Below, one piece after another: positions 21,085 through 32,086 of a stretch of 64,000 nt of DNA. Under the pieces are notes generated by a model. The model made no database searches. It was not told the DNA's origin and was given only the letters and a program-made list of their open reading frames with translations. The stretch is taken from NCBI GenBank assembly GCA_036426205.1, contig CM071570.1:48410629-48474628 (forward strand). Reading direction: 5' to 3'. This DNA comes from Ascaphus truei. Taxonomy: Eukaryota > Chordata > Amphibia > Anura > Ascaphidae. A program made the translations under genes and the position numbers. The number at the start of each line of letters is the position of its first letter. The first letter of the stretch is position 1.

Positions 21085-22085
21085 CAGGATTGAAAATGCC
21101 ACTCAATGCACATCTTGCCACATGTAAGTGCACTTGGAGCAGATGTTCAAAGGAGCATACCGCTGTGAGAGGTGTGAGCAGGTGGTCTCTTTAGAATCAG
21201 AGATGGCAGATAGAAGAGGCAACTTGCAATATTGAGGGACATTGGCAATCTTGAAAGGGGTTTAGAGCTCACTGAGCAGGCCCTTGCTTCGACTAGTGGT
21301 GCAGATGGTGGCACTGTTAGTGAGGAGCAGGTAGGTAGCTTGGTTGCTATTAGTGAGGAGCAGGTAGGTAGCTGGGTGACAGTTAGAAGGGGAAGCAGGG
21401 GCAATAGGGAGAGCCAGGTTGTTTCTGAGCTAACACATCCCAATAGATTTGCAGTGTTGAGTGAAGATATTGGGAATGTCGGGGCAGAAATGGCAAGGCT
21501 GGGGGAGACTAATTCCTCTAGCAGCCAGGGAAATAGTTCCTCCAGCACAGTGGGGACTCAGGATGCTCAGATACCAAGAAAGATTGTGGTAGGGGACTCC
21601 ATTATTAGGAAGTTAGATAGGGCAATCTGTTGCCGTGACAGCATGAACCGAACAGTTTGTTGTCTCCCGTGTGCTCGGGTTCGGCACATTGCGGATCGGG
21701 TAGACAGATTGTTGTGAGGGGCTGGGATTGACCCGGCGGTCTTTGTACACGTTGGCACCAATGACAAAGTTAGAGAAAGATGGAGGGTCCTAAAAAATGA
21801 TTACAGGGATCTAGGCTAAAAGCTTAAGGCAAGGACCTCCAAGGTAGTATTTTCTGAAATACTACCAGTGCCATGCGCTACCGCAGGGAGACAGTCAGAG
21901 ATCAGGGAGGTTAATGCATGGCTAAGAAAGTTGTGCAGGGAGGAGGGATTTGGGTTTTTAGAGCACTGGGATTCCTTTTCTGAGAGATGCCATCTATATT
22001 CTAGGGACGGATTGCACCTCAATGAAGAGGGATCTTCTGTGCTAGGAGGGAGAATGCTAAAAAGGTTGGAGGAGATTTTAAACTA
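21085..22085 (+). pseudogene. CR1 LINE ORF1 with SGNH-hydrolase-like domain (decayed)
   Basis: Near 21160-21215 the plus strand gives YRCERCEQVVSLESE, a Cys-rich start. The GDSL/SGNH-type domain follows: VVGDSIIRKL (21587-), HVGTND (21749-) and RDGLHLNEEG (22003-). The Ser, Asp and His blocks expected of this esterase fold are therefore all present. Stops and frame changes (about 21716 and 21818) break it. In CR1 elements this ORF1 domain is thought to act in RNP or membrane-associated steps. It lies in the opposite orientation to the RT half at 19.6-21.1 kb. Confidence 0.8.
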
Positions 22086-22289
22086 GGATGGAGGGGGGAG
22101 GGAAATGAAACAGATAATGAACTCAATGGAATAGAGGAGGATACAAGGTGGTATGGAGGTAGAATGGGGGAAAGTGCGAGTTTGACAAGCAGTGAGACAC
22201 CCATAGTAAATACAGATAATACTAGAAAAATTCTAAAGACTAAACCAAGAAAGGAAGGAGCAGATAAGATAATAGTACAGGCTAAAAAA

Positions 22290-23670
22290 AAAACTTAAAT
22301 GCATGCTTGCTAATTCAAGAAGCCTGACAGATAAAATGGGGGAGCTTTAAATAATAGCTGCAAAGGAGCAGTATGATATCATAGGAATTACTGAAACATG
22401 GTGGGATAAAACTCATGACTGGACAGTTAATTTAGAGGGTTATTCCCTTTTTCGGAAGGATCGAACAAATAGAAGGGGAGGTGGAGTATGTTTATATGTT
22501 AAACCGGATCTAAAACCTATTATAAGGGATGATGTTTATGAAGGGAATGATGAAAATGTAGAGTCTTTGTGGATAGAAATTAGCAGTGGAGGTAAAAGTA
22601 TAAAGAAAATGTTTGTGGGAATATGCTATAAACCACCAAATATCTGTGAGATTGAGGAAGCTAAAATACTTTTGCAAATGGAGAAGGCATCAAAACTGGG
22701 TCATGTTCGCATAATGGGGTTTTTTAATTATCAAGATATAGACTGGGGCAATGAGATTAGCATTACAAAAAAAGGAAACAGGTTTTTGGGGGTGCTTAAA
22801 GACAATTATATGACCCAAATTATTGAGGAATAATACTGGAGGGGCAATACTGGATTTGGTCATATCAAACAATGCAGAAGTAATAACAAATATTCAAGTC
22901 CTGGAACATTTGGGTAACAGTGATTATAACATGGTCTCATTTGAAATAAATTATCAAAAAATAGATTTCTTGGGTTCAACAAAGACCTTAAACTTTAGAA
23001 AGGCAGATTTTAATAAACTGAGGTCTAATCTAATAGTAATACAATGGAATGATGTTTTTGCAGGGAAAAATGTAGATAAGTATAAAAGAAATAAGTCAAA
23101 ACCAATGTGGCTAAATAAACAGGTAGGGGAGGAAATGGACAAGAAGAGGAAGGCGTTTAGATTCTTTAAGTCAGAAGGGACGGAGACATCGTATCATTAT
23201 AAGGAATGTAACAAATGTAACAAAAATTGCAAAAGGGCAATCAAATTAGCAAAAATGGATAATGAAAAAAGGATTGGAATAGAAAGTAAGGTTAACCCTA
23301 AAAAGTTCTTAAAGTACCTTAATAACAAAAAAATGAGAAAAGAAAATATAGGACCCTTTCAGTGTGAAAGAAAGATTGTGGTGGTAGGGGACTCCATTAT
23401 TAGGCAGATTATTGGAGATAAGGAAAAACCTGAGGTATTAAACAAATTCTTTGCCTCTGTGTTTAATAGGGAAGAATCAAGTTCAATAGTAGTGCCGCAG
23501 GAGGAAGCCAAAACCAACAATTGGTTAACCGAGGAAGAAGTTCATAAGCGACTTGAAAAAATTAAAGTAAATAAGGCACATGGCCCCGATGGCATACATC
23601 CAAGAGCTCTCAAGGAGTTAAGCTCAGTAATAGCCAAACCATTATATTTAATATTCAAGGACAGGTTATG
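22290..23670 (+). pseudogene. CR1 LINE ORF2, 5' part (endonuclease, linker, start of RT)
   Basis: Begins CMLANSRSLTDKMGEL, then a stop, then YDIIGITETWWDKTHDW, RRGGGVCLYVK, IMGFFNYQDIDW, and after a frameshift near 22825 LDLVISN and GNSDYNMVSFEI. These are apurinic-type endonuclease blocks. Two catalytic sites are lost: GDFN has become GFFN and SDH has become SDY. The linker and KAHGPDGIHPRALKEL (RT block 1) follow, ending at PLYLIF near 23662. An ORF1-like stretch at about 23368-23407 interrupts the linker. Confidence 0.88.
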
Positions 23671-23689
23671 TTAACAGGAAAAGGTAGAT

Positions 23690-24645
23690 CTTGGTTAAAT
23701 ACTGGATCTCTCTCCTCCGCACACTCTCAGGGAGACAGAAAAAGGTACACAGTGTAGATCTTTTAATTGTGTGGATAAAAATGAAATGTCAGCACTCTGA
23801 AATGCAGACACAACTGCAGACACGGGGAGGTTGGCGTCCAGGGAGCCCTGCTGTGTCTAATCTCGGCATACTTCAACACCTACCACTGACATTTACTTTT
23901 GTTTTGTATGCTTGTATTGGGAACACAAATAATCTTTAATCTACGTTTCTAAGTCCTGTGCCCAGTGATTCGACTGCGATTGTTCTCGTGGCAAACATGT
24001 CTCTTGAAAGAACTGAATACAGGAGTGAGAGAGAATGGTGGACACAATTTGTGCTAATGACTTGCAGAGCCCTCAACTGGAAATTATCTGACTCAAATGC
24101 TTGCAGAAAAAACATTGGACAAAATCTAGCCATTGAGTACTTGAAAATTTGCGTCTGCTACGGTGCTTTAGCAGGAAACTGAGGGGGAACCTGAGAGACC
24201 CCGACCAATAATATCATAGCCAGAAAATCATAATCTCAGAAAATGAGACAGAAATCGCACCTTTTCTTTTACAAGATACTCCTCAGTGGAACTCTGCTCC
24301 CTGCCAAGACACCCTCTCAATCTCTGAAGTCTCTGAGTCAGCATCCACCTTGAACTTGCCTTGCTCTGTGGTCCTACTCTCTAGTGCACATGGGGAGCTA
24401 CTAGATCCTGTACCTATGGTTTCTATGATACTCTGCTTCCAATGCATAATTAAAGCTTTTAAAAAAATGGCTGAAACCCCCTTTAACTATCACTGCTGAA
24501 CTAGAGGGATATCTCAACTACTTCTGAGTCACATAATCCTTTTGCCATTGCTGATAATAGGCCTCACAGTTAACTAACCCTTGTCTGGGTTTCATCACAT
24601 TCAAGAGCTTGTCAACAGAGGGCTCATTTCTATTACTATTGTTAT
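23690..24645. other. Unassigned DNA
   Basis: No family was recognised, and the open frames are short and without motif support. Confidence 0.35.
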
Positions 24646-24647
24646 CA

Positions 24648-25330
24648 GGGGTGCAGACAGCTTTCCCGGGGCCCAGGACTAAAATTTCCAAAAGGGCAGG
24701 GAGGGGGCACAAGGGCAGGGAGGGGTGGGGGCCAAGGGCAGGTATGGGGGGTGAGGGGGGATGTCAGGGACGCGTGATAGAACCCATTCCCCAGCATTTC
24801 CTCACCTTGCACCCGGCCGCGTTCCTCCTCTTCCTCCGGGTACTGGCCGCCCTCCTCCTCCACCTCGGGCTCCTCAGCGGTGTCCGTGACCCCCGGCGAG
24901 GCTGAGACGCTCCGGTGAGGAGGTGCTGTGCCCCGCCGTTGAACATGCTCTTCACGGGAGAGGCGGAGAGAGCCGGAGGAGCGCTCTCGGGAATGGGGAG
25001 CGGCCTGTGTGAAGTGAGAGCCGCAGAGAGCGTGCTCTGTGTGTGTGGGGGGGGGGGGGGTTGGGGGGGGGGGGGGGTGTGGGAGGGAGAGCACCGGGGA
25101 AGGGTGAGAGCCGGGGGAAGGGTGAGAGCTGGGGGAAGGGAGCGGCCTGTGGGAGGTGAGAGCCGGGGGAAAGGAGCGGTCTGTGGGAGGAGAGAGCAGG
25201 AGAGAGCGTGCTCTGTGGGGCCAATGAGAGCTATGGGGGGGCAGACACACCGGCCAATGAGAGCAGTGGGAGGGCGGGTGGACCGACGGACCAATCAAAT
25301 GGTCTCCAGACACTCACATCCAAATTTTCA
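24648..25330 (+). repeat. GC-rich interspersed repeat, copy 1
   Basis: The modules GCATTTCCTCACCTTGCACC, CTCCTCCACCTCGGGCTCCT, GACGCTCCGGTGAGGAGGTG, GAGAGAGCCGGAGGAGCGC and CCAATCAAAT occur in this order and again at 38.7-39.43 kb in the same orientation. The left end CAGGGGTGCAGACAG (24648) looks hAT-like. The 140-222-residue frames on both strands are low-complexity Pro/Ser or Gly/Arg products and are rejected. It ends in (TA)n(TG)n. Confidence 0.7.
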
Positions 25331-25337
25331 AAATTAA

Positions 25338-25339
<2 letters not shown>

Positions 25340-25375
<36 letters not shown>
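25340..25375. repeat. (TA)n(TG)n microsatellite
   Basis: Alternating TA then TG units directly behind the GC-rich repeat. Confidence 0.9.
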
Positions 25376-25399
25376 TATTAGTTGTGTATCAGTAAAGAT

Positions 25400-25612
25400 A
25401 ATCTGTTATAACACTGAGTGTATATCATTTCTTTACTGTGTGTTCCTGGGCAGGGGTTATCCAATTGTGCTTTGATCCCTCCCAGGGGGAGGCGATGTCA
25501 TCACACATATCAGGTAAACCCCAGGCTCCCTGCAGCGGAGGATCAGGCCTCCTGTGAGCCCAGCAGGTAACGCACCACACGTAGTCACCATAGACACGGG
25601 GGAAAGGGTGCT
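25400..25612 (+). mobile_element. LTR fragment (3' end)
   Basis: CAGCGGAGGATCAGGCCTCC, then GCAGGTAACGCACCACAC, and an end GGTGCTACA. The same modules occur in reverse at 18.53-18.63 kb. Confidence 0.5.
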
Positions 25613-25619
25613 ACATTTA

Positions 25620-26260
25620 TAAGAACTTATTCTCGCACAGAATTACATCCCTCTGCCTTTGTTATTTCAAAGATGCTGAATTGGTTTAGTCTGCATCTTA
25701 TCACTCACAGCGGTTGGGTATTTCCAAAAAGACAAGAGCCTAACATAAGAATCAGAAACAAACTTGCTTTATACTAATATTTTTTTTTAAAATTAATAAT
25801 ACACATATAAGGCCCTTATGAAGTTCAACTCTCCTGACTATTCTAAATAGCAGGGTTGCTTTTCTTTTGTTATTTAACTGGTTTCCTAGTGTTTATTTCC
25901 TTTTATCCCCTTTACCCCTCCTGTTTTGTTAACTGTATTGTCAACATTAAATGTTTGTCTGGTTAAAATGTAAAAAAAGAGGAAGAAGGAAAGATGATTA
26001 CAAATCTTTAAAATGGCGCACAGAAATTATGACAGTAATAATTTGTGCTGGAAACATGCAAAAGTTGAGCAATAGAAGAATATATGTATTTGTATAAATA
26101 TGTATATGTGTATATATGTACAGTAGCAAATAAAAATATAACTTGTGAGCACATTCACGTGTCTTAGACAGGTCTGCAACCCTGCCTTTCACCATTATGT
26201 CCTAGCATGTAGTGCTTCCACTGCGGCAAGGGATTCTGGGAAATGACATGCAAATGAGCA
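25620..26260. other. AT-rich unassigned DNA
   Basis: Only T- and A-rich runs, with no gene or clear repeat end. Confidence 0.35.
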
Positions 26261-26262
26261 CA

Positions 26263-26425
26263 CAGTGTGTGTGAATATATGTATATGTATATATGTATAT
26301 GTATATATGACATTAAAAAAAAAAATATATATATACACACACATATATACATGATATATCTATTATATATACTATATTATATATATATATATATATATAA
26401 TATATCATATATATATATATCAGGG
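26263..26425. repeat. AT-rich compound microsatellite
   Basis: TATATG and (AT)n runs, densest at 26365-26420. The overlapping 99-residue Ile/Tyr-rich frame is an artefact. Confidence 0.9.
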
Positions 26426-26429
26426 ATCA

Positions 26430-27166
26430 TCCTTATATCCATATACATACACACTACGACAGTCAGGTTTTTGAAGCCAAATATGTACAAAAGAGCAATA
26501 GTGCCCCCTAGTGTACAACAGAAAGATATTTTCAAATGTTATGACTTTATTGGGGGTAAGTACTGAGATTGTGCAATCAATTTGCTCTAAATCGTGGAGC
26601 ACAATTTTTCATATCTTTGCTGACTTCATAAATAAACATTGGGAGAAGGGAATCCCTGTCCCACAGAGGTCTCAGTCTGTTACGAGTTATGTCGCATACG
26701 AGTTTTGTACGGTGTATTTTGTCACAACATAATATTAATAATGAACAATAATCTTATACTTGCTGCTGACTTTACAGGCTCAGCAAATACTGGGATCTTG
26801 AAAACAGTCACTGTCAGACTGATACTTTGGGTAATAAATATTTGGTGTTCCACTAATAGCTTTTGAGCTGTTACGTGCTATTTTCACGGATACATACCGG
26901 TGATGTACAAAGAAATGTGACTAAGTGCACTGCAGGGACACCTGAATAGTTAAGAGGAGAAGCAGGTTATCTGTCAAGAAACTAAAACAGGAATGTCAGC
27001 TTTTCTACAGTTTAAGAAAGAGCAAAGATGGTAAAATGGATAAAGGGGGAGTGTTGACGTTGCAATCAAGAATCATGCAGGCTATGGGCATTTTGTTAGG
27101 AGCAGATTGAAGAAAGTGTCAGTAGCATGAAAGGCTAATTGGATTGGGAAAAAGTAGCATAGAACC
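26430..27166. other. Unassigned DNA
   Basis: Nothing recognisable on either strand. Confidence 0.35.
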
Positions 27167-27169
27167 TAA

Positions 27170-27348
27170 AAGGCTTTGTCCCCGCTGGCGCTGAGCGCCG
27201 GGTGTCCTTAAAATTTTCGCACGCGCTCGTGCGGGGAGGGGGCGGGGAAGGCTGAGTGCGCTAGAAAGTTAAAAAAAAATGTGTTTACCTGAGCGCCGGT
27301 GAGCGTGTGTGCCCACGCATACGTGCGCGCGCATCGTGTGAGCGAGGA

Positions 27349-27384
<36 letters not shown>

Positions 27385-27432
27385 AGTCACCTCGCCAAGC
27401 GCCGCGCGCTCAACGCTAGCGGGGACGCAGCC
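27170..27432. mobile_element. Harbinger-like MITE with TAA flanks
   Basis: Ends are GGCTTTGTCCCCGCTGGCG (27172) and CGCTAGCGGGGACGCAGCC (to 27432), which pair at 16 of 19 positions. TAA lies on both sides (27167-27169 and 27433-27435). A (TA)n tract sits at 27350-27380. The single end at 47507 (GGTTGCGTCCCCGCTAGCGC) belongs to the same subfamily. Confidence 0.78.
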
Positions 27433-27939
27433 TAAGAATTGAGCAAAAATTTAGATTTTCAAGGTGTCTGTAAGCAAATGGGGGAAAGGAGATAATGGAG
27501 TGAAAATTGGTGAGGGGTGGTTATTATTGGTGTTTTTTTTAATTTTATTTAGATTTTTGATATCAGAGCATGTTTGAAAACAAGAGGAAGAGGTTGAAAA
27601 GAAGCTGTTACTGCAGTAGTGGAGTAAATGAGCAGGTTAATAGAACATAACACGATGTTCAGTGTTTCATAGAAACCAACAAGGCAGGTTTTCCCGTTGT
27701 TTTTCTAATTAACATGTAACTAACCTTGTCACCTAGCTAATTATCATCAATACAGCCCACTTATGTCGTGAAAACCAGGCCTGACCGAGAGCCAGGCATC
27801 GAAAGAAAATTGCCAAGCTGGTTTGTGGGGAGACCTGACGAGTGTACATGATGTGTGAGGCTGTGTGTGAGCCGTGCTCTGCTTGGGGAGGTTTCTGGGA
27901 GGTGAGAAGGGAATGTTAGATGCCATATATGGAGAGGAG

Positions 27940-28440
27940 AAAAAGTGTGCTCAGAACGTGATGTTCCCTAAAACAGGAACAGATGGTGACTTTCCTGAGT
28001 TAACATTGTATCCACAAAGCTAATTTTATGCAACCCCCCCTCACATCTAATTTGCATAGGTTTATAGCACAGCATTGCATTGTCTTCTAATAACATGATG
28101 TTATGATAGTCTTGGAATAGCTGCTATCCAGACACTGAAATAGAACTTTTGCTAAAGAGGAGGAGAGAGGAGAATAACGCTAAGAAATTATGCAATGCTA
28201 TTTAAATTATGCCTAACTGTGGCATTACAGCCATCCAGACACTACGACAGCCCTATTTCAGTGTCTAGATCTATAACTTAAATAATGTCCAGGCCCCGCG
28301 TTAACCATAACAGACTTTAGTAGATATAATAACATCCTATAACCCCCTCATTTGAATATAATTTAAATGTCATTTTCACTAACATCCATTATGGTTAATG
28401 CTATGTTGTTAACGGGGAAGTTAGGAAATCAAAATCCAGC
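27940..28440. repeat. Old interspersed repeat, related to 47150-47510
   Basis: Shared pieces: ATCCACAAAGCTAATTTTATG with ATCCACAAAGCTTTATTATA, GTTGTCTTCTAATAA-type with GTTATCTTCCAATAA, and ATCCAGACACTG with ATCCAGATCTTGG. The copy here also repeats CATCCAGACACT within itself. No coding capacity. Confidence 0.5.
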
Positions 28441-29462
28441 TAATATTTTTTCACTGGTAAATTCTTGTACTTGACCCCCAGCAGCTTTCTAGAGTATGAA
28501 AATAAATAAAACTGAAAGGGAGGTTTTCCCCAACATCATCATAATCGTCGTCCTCAAGCCAGGACAAAGACGTCGCCATCAGGGTAGAACGGGTTGTCCA
28601 GAAAGTACCGAATGTCGCTGGCACAACTTGAAGTGGCTTAGAGAGAGAAACTATCCATGCCAAACTAAGCACACATAGTGTGAGTGAGAGGGAAGAGGAC
28701 TCTGAGCAGGATTAATTTTCTGAATCTAGTCAGGCCTCAACCTTTCGGTCTGCAAGGGCACCGGCAGAACTGCCTTTGAGGGAAGAGTGAGATACATCCT
28801 CAGCACCAAACGTACAGGCAGGGTGGATGCTAAATGTTCTTATTTCAAAACACTGAGGAGGTGGAGGAATGAGGGAGGGATTGAGGCAGAGATGGAGAAG
28901 GTAGGTGATGATAAGGATGAGAGAGTGGTGTTAGTGTGTGTTGGAGGGAAACAACTCTGATAGTAGTAGTGGAAGAGCTATTGATTTGATCCTTGGTACT
29001 ACAACAACTGTTAGTGGCGTTGGTAGTAGCAGCAGTGATGAAGATGATGATCATAATGATGATCAATAACTGGGAGCAAAAGGCAGTTGCAAAAAAAAAA
29101 AACTTATCAGCGTGACATCATGCATCCCTCTATGACCGTTGACACCAAAGGTCAAAGCGTGACGTCATGGGCCAAGGAAGTCTGCCGTGAGGCACGGAGA
29201 GTTACAGGCAGGGAATACACTTTTCAGATCTGCACTTAGGGATTTACAGGGGTCAGGATAAGAGGTATATTACTTAAGCAATACACAATACTTTGGCTAT
29301 CTGTGTCCTCCTATCCCCACTAAAAAAGTCCTCATACTCCATGGGCGATGTATAGCAGCCCTGGCTTAACTACAAACTGCAGCAGCCAAATCTCTCCTCC
29401 CACCCCTGCCCCCCTTGCCTCATACCCCAGCATTCTGTACAAACTCCTATAAAATTTTAAAT
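28441..29462. other. Unassigned DNA
   Basis: Contains GATGAT and AGT trinucleotide runs near 28960-29070 and TGACATCATG/TGACGTCATG near 29113 and 29160. No gene was recognised. Confidence 0.35.
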
Positions 29463-29472
29463 AGGATTACAC
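29463..29472. repeat. Candidate left target duplication of the Tx1/L1 copy
   Basis: AGGATTACAC, matching 38049-38058 just after the A-rich 3' end. Confidence 0.5.
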
Positions 29473-29704
29473 ATGTGGGCGCGCGCGTGACGTCAGAGCG
29501 CATGCACGTGTGCTGAATGAGCTCCATGCACCCCACTCATTATACTTTACTATAGCCTCCGGTCAGCACCTCGTATTCACCCCATCTCACGGCAGCAGAC
29601 GGGAGATGCCCCTCAAGGAGGACAGGAGGGTGGAGACCACAGATCTGTCCCGATTCGGCCGCGGATAGCCAGTGACGGCTGACAACAAGAAAAAAATAAA
29701 AAGT

Positions 29705-29785
29705 TGTGTGCTGAGCACGCGCATTTTAAGTGAAACTTCTTTGTCTGTGGTCACAGTTTTGTCACAGATGTTGTTTTTGTGACAT
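29705..29785 (+). repeat. Half of a hairpin MITE
   Basis: TGTGTGCTGAGCACGCGCAT, then TAAGTGAAACTTCTTTG, matches one arm of the complete hairpin element at 57566-57721. It replaces most of the LINE ORF1 region. Confidence 0.6.
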
Positions 29786-29807
29786 TCTATTCATCTTTCT
29801 CCAGCGA

Positions 29808-30290
29808 AAAGGTGGGTCGCAATCCTGATAAAACATGACATCCCGTTACAGACATCGGAGGTTAAAAGAGATCAAGAAGGGAGGTCCCTTGTGGTCCACG
29901 GTCTTCTTTCAGGCCTACAGATCACACTAGTGAATGTCTGTACGCCTAACTAGGGGCAAATTAATTTTTGAAGGGAAACATTGGAGTCACTGGGAGATAG
30001 CCGAGAACATTCATTGATCCTGGGTGGCGACTTTAACATGGTCCCGGACCCGGATATGGATAAAACCACACATCCAGGGCAATCACATTCTGCAACGACA
30101 TATAGTGTAGCAAAGAAATTCAGAATACTAATTGAAGAATTTGGTTTGCTTAATGCCTGGCATCACTCACATAAAGGGCAGAGAGATTATTATTTTTACT
30201 CGCCCGATCACGATTCGTACTCTAGCATCGATAAGGTAGTTGTAACTCCCAATATCGTGGAAGTATTCACTCAGATATAGGGCCTATTAC
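29808..30290 (+). pseudogene. Tx1/L1 endonuclease remnant
   Basis: VAILIKHDIPLQ, then LQITLVNVCTPN, a stop, then HSLILGGDFNMVPDPDMDKT and YYFYSPDHDSYSSIDKVVV. The GDFN block and the S-x-IDK..V block of L1-type endonucleases are kept, but stops and a frame change (about 29950) break it. Confidence 0.8.
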
Positions 30291-30406
30291 GTGGTTGGAT
30301 CATGCTCCAGTTGCAATTATGTTTGACCCCCCCATTTGCCAAGATTCAATCATTCCATTGGCGGATGAATGATTAGTTACTAAATCACCCGGAGATTACC
30401 TCACAA

Positions 30407-31672
30407 ATGGGAGACTCAATTAAATACTATTTCCAGATTAATAATGGGTCTGTAGAATCGACAGCAATATTATGGGAGGCACATGAGGCCTCGATTAGAG
30501 GACAGCTTATCTCAATTGCATCATACAAAAAGAAAATGAAAAAAGGAAAAACAAAAATATTTAACGGAAAAAATTGTAGCGTTGGAGTACACAAAAAAAA
30601 CCCATCAAAAATGTATAAACTTTTGTGTCAGGCAAGGGGGGAACTCAGGAGGTTGCAGCTGGAGGATGTAGAGAAGGCCCTGAAGTGGACTACGACAAAG
30701 GGGATAAGACAGACCGTATATTGGCAAACAAATTTAGAGGGATCAAGTCGAGGACATCAGTCCCCGCCATTAAGATAAATGGGGGAGAAGTGACATCTAA
30801 TTCCTCAATGATTGCAGAGGAATTTGCTAAGTTTTATACGGAACTCTACGACATAGATAATTCAACCCCGAATGCTAAAATCCCTGGTTTTGCCCAGATT
30901 GAGGATTATTTGAGGGATTGTAACCTCCCAAAATTGACAGAGGAAGACCATAACATTTTTAACATAATAATAAAAGAGCTTGGGAGGGCGGTCAGCTCAC
31001 TGAAGCCATCAAAGGCACCTGGCCCAGATGGTTTTACACATTTGTATTATAACATTTTTATAGGAATTCTGGGGCCTTCTCTCTTGTATTTATTTCATGG
31101 TTTCCTTAGCTAACAGGCTAACAGGCTAACAGGTTGAATCCAATACTTCCTAGATTAATCCATTATGATCAGGTGGGATTTGTGAGTGAACGCCAGGCTT
31201 CGGATAACACAAGAAAAAATATTAAGGTTATTGATCAGATACACAAGTCTAAACCGAAAGCTGTTTTGTTGAGCCTGGATGCGAGAAGGCGTTTGATAGG
31301 ATATGGTGGGATTTCCTGGATAAAACGCTAGTGGCATTTGGATTCTCTGGGGTTTTTCTACAGTGGGTTCATGCCCTCTATCAGTCGCCAACAGCCACCT
31401 GGAAGATTCCAGATGGGGATAGGAATCTGAGAACAATTAAGAGTGTGCCCCCTTTCTCCCCTTCTTGTTGCCTTAACAATCGAACCCCTCACGGTTACTA
31501 TCAGAGCCTCCCCAATATACAAGGGATTAAAATAAAGGATGAGTGCTACAAAATATCACTGTTTGCAGCTGATATTAATCTTACTGTATCAAATCCAGTG
31601 ACATCTTTCCCGAATTTACAATCCACCCTCTGGGGATTTGGTGAGTTATCTGGGTTGAAAATTAATCCTTGA
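30407..31672 (+). pseudogene. Tx1/L1 reverse transcriptase remnant, first part
   Basis: KSRTSVPAIKINGGEVTS, FYTELYD, SLKPSKAPGPDGF (RT entry block), YDQVGFVSERQASDNTRKN, LLSLDARR, FGFSGVFLQWVHALYQSPTA and LSGLKIN follow in order across several frames. The catalytic FADD/YADD box reads LFAADIN, so the first Asp is lost. The part after PFSP lacks the expected GTRQGCPLSP. It stops where a Penelope-like fragment is inserted (about 31667). Confidence 0.8.
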
Positions 31673-32086
31673 TAAAGTGTACGGGTGTACACGAAACGCG
31701 TAGGAGGGTGCTAACCTCCGTTTGTTTTATGGATTAAATAAAGGATTATTCTTCACTATACCTTGGGACCCACTCCTTTGGCTGTGCGCCAGTTCTCCTC
31801 TTTCTACATTGCACCAGCACTTCAACTCGGCAGCACGCCTTTCAGGACATTGAGATTGGACAATATGTGAGTATGTTTATCTATCATTGTGTTGCATTGT
31901 GAACCAAGGGACCATCCCCATGAGGAATACATAGGGGCTTTATTGTTAGCCCTATCTTCAGGGATATTCTGGCCCCACAGAGGACTGTATATCTTCATTA
32001 CCTCACTAGTCCTACTCTCTGTACCTATTTGCATTTTGTGAGTGAAATGGATCCAGCGCTGGAGCGCATTAATCACTAACTATCTG
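31667..32086 (+). mobile_element. Penelope-like fragment inserted in the Tx1/L1 copy
   Basis: It starts CCTTGATAAAGTGTACGGG, a hammerhead-like motif, followed by GGATTAAATAAAGGATTATT and a region without LINE similarity. The same Tx1 sequence lies on both sides: 31408-31666 and 32087-32179 both begin TCCAGATGGGGATAGGAATC, and both include TTATCTGGGTTGAAA. Confidence 0.55.
31669..31702 (+). ncRNA. Hammerhead-like motif with perfect helix II
   Basis: UUGAUAA at 31669-31675, an extra A, GTGTAC/GTACAC (31677-31682 with 31687-31692) around a GGGT loop, GAAA at 31693-31696, then CGCGUA. Helix II pairs at all 6 positions. The core has two changes from CUGANGA. Confidence 0.45.

Noticed and set aside
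24645..25313. 222-residue Pro/Ser-rich frame
   Set aside because: Falls on an interspersed GC-rich repeat, with no splice context or domain.
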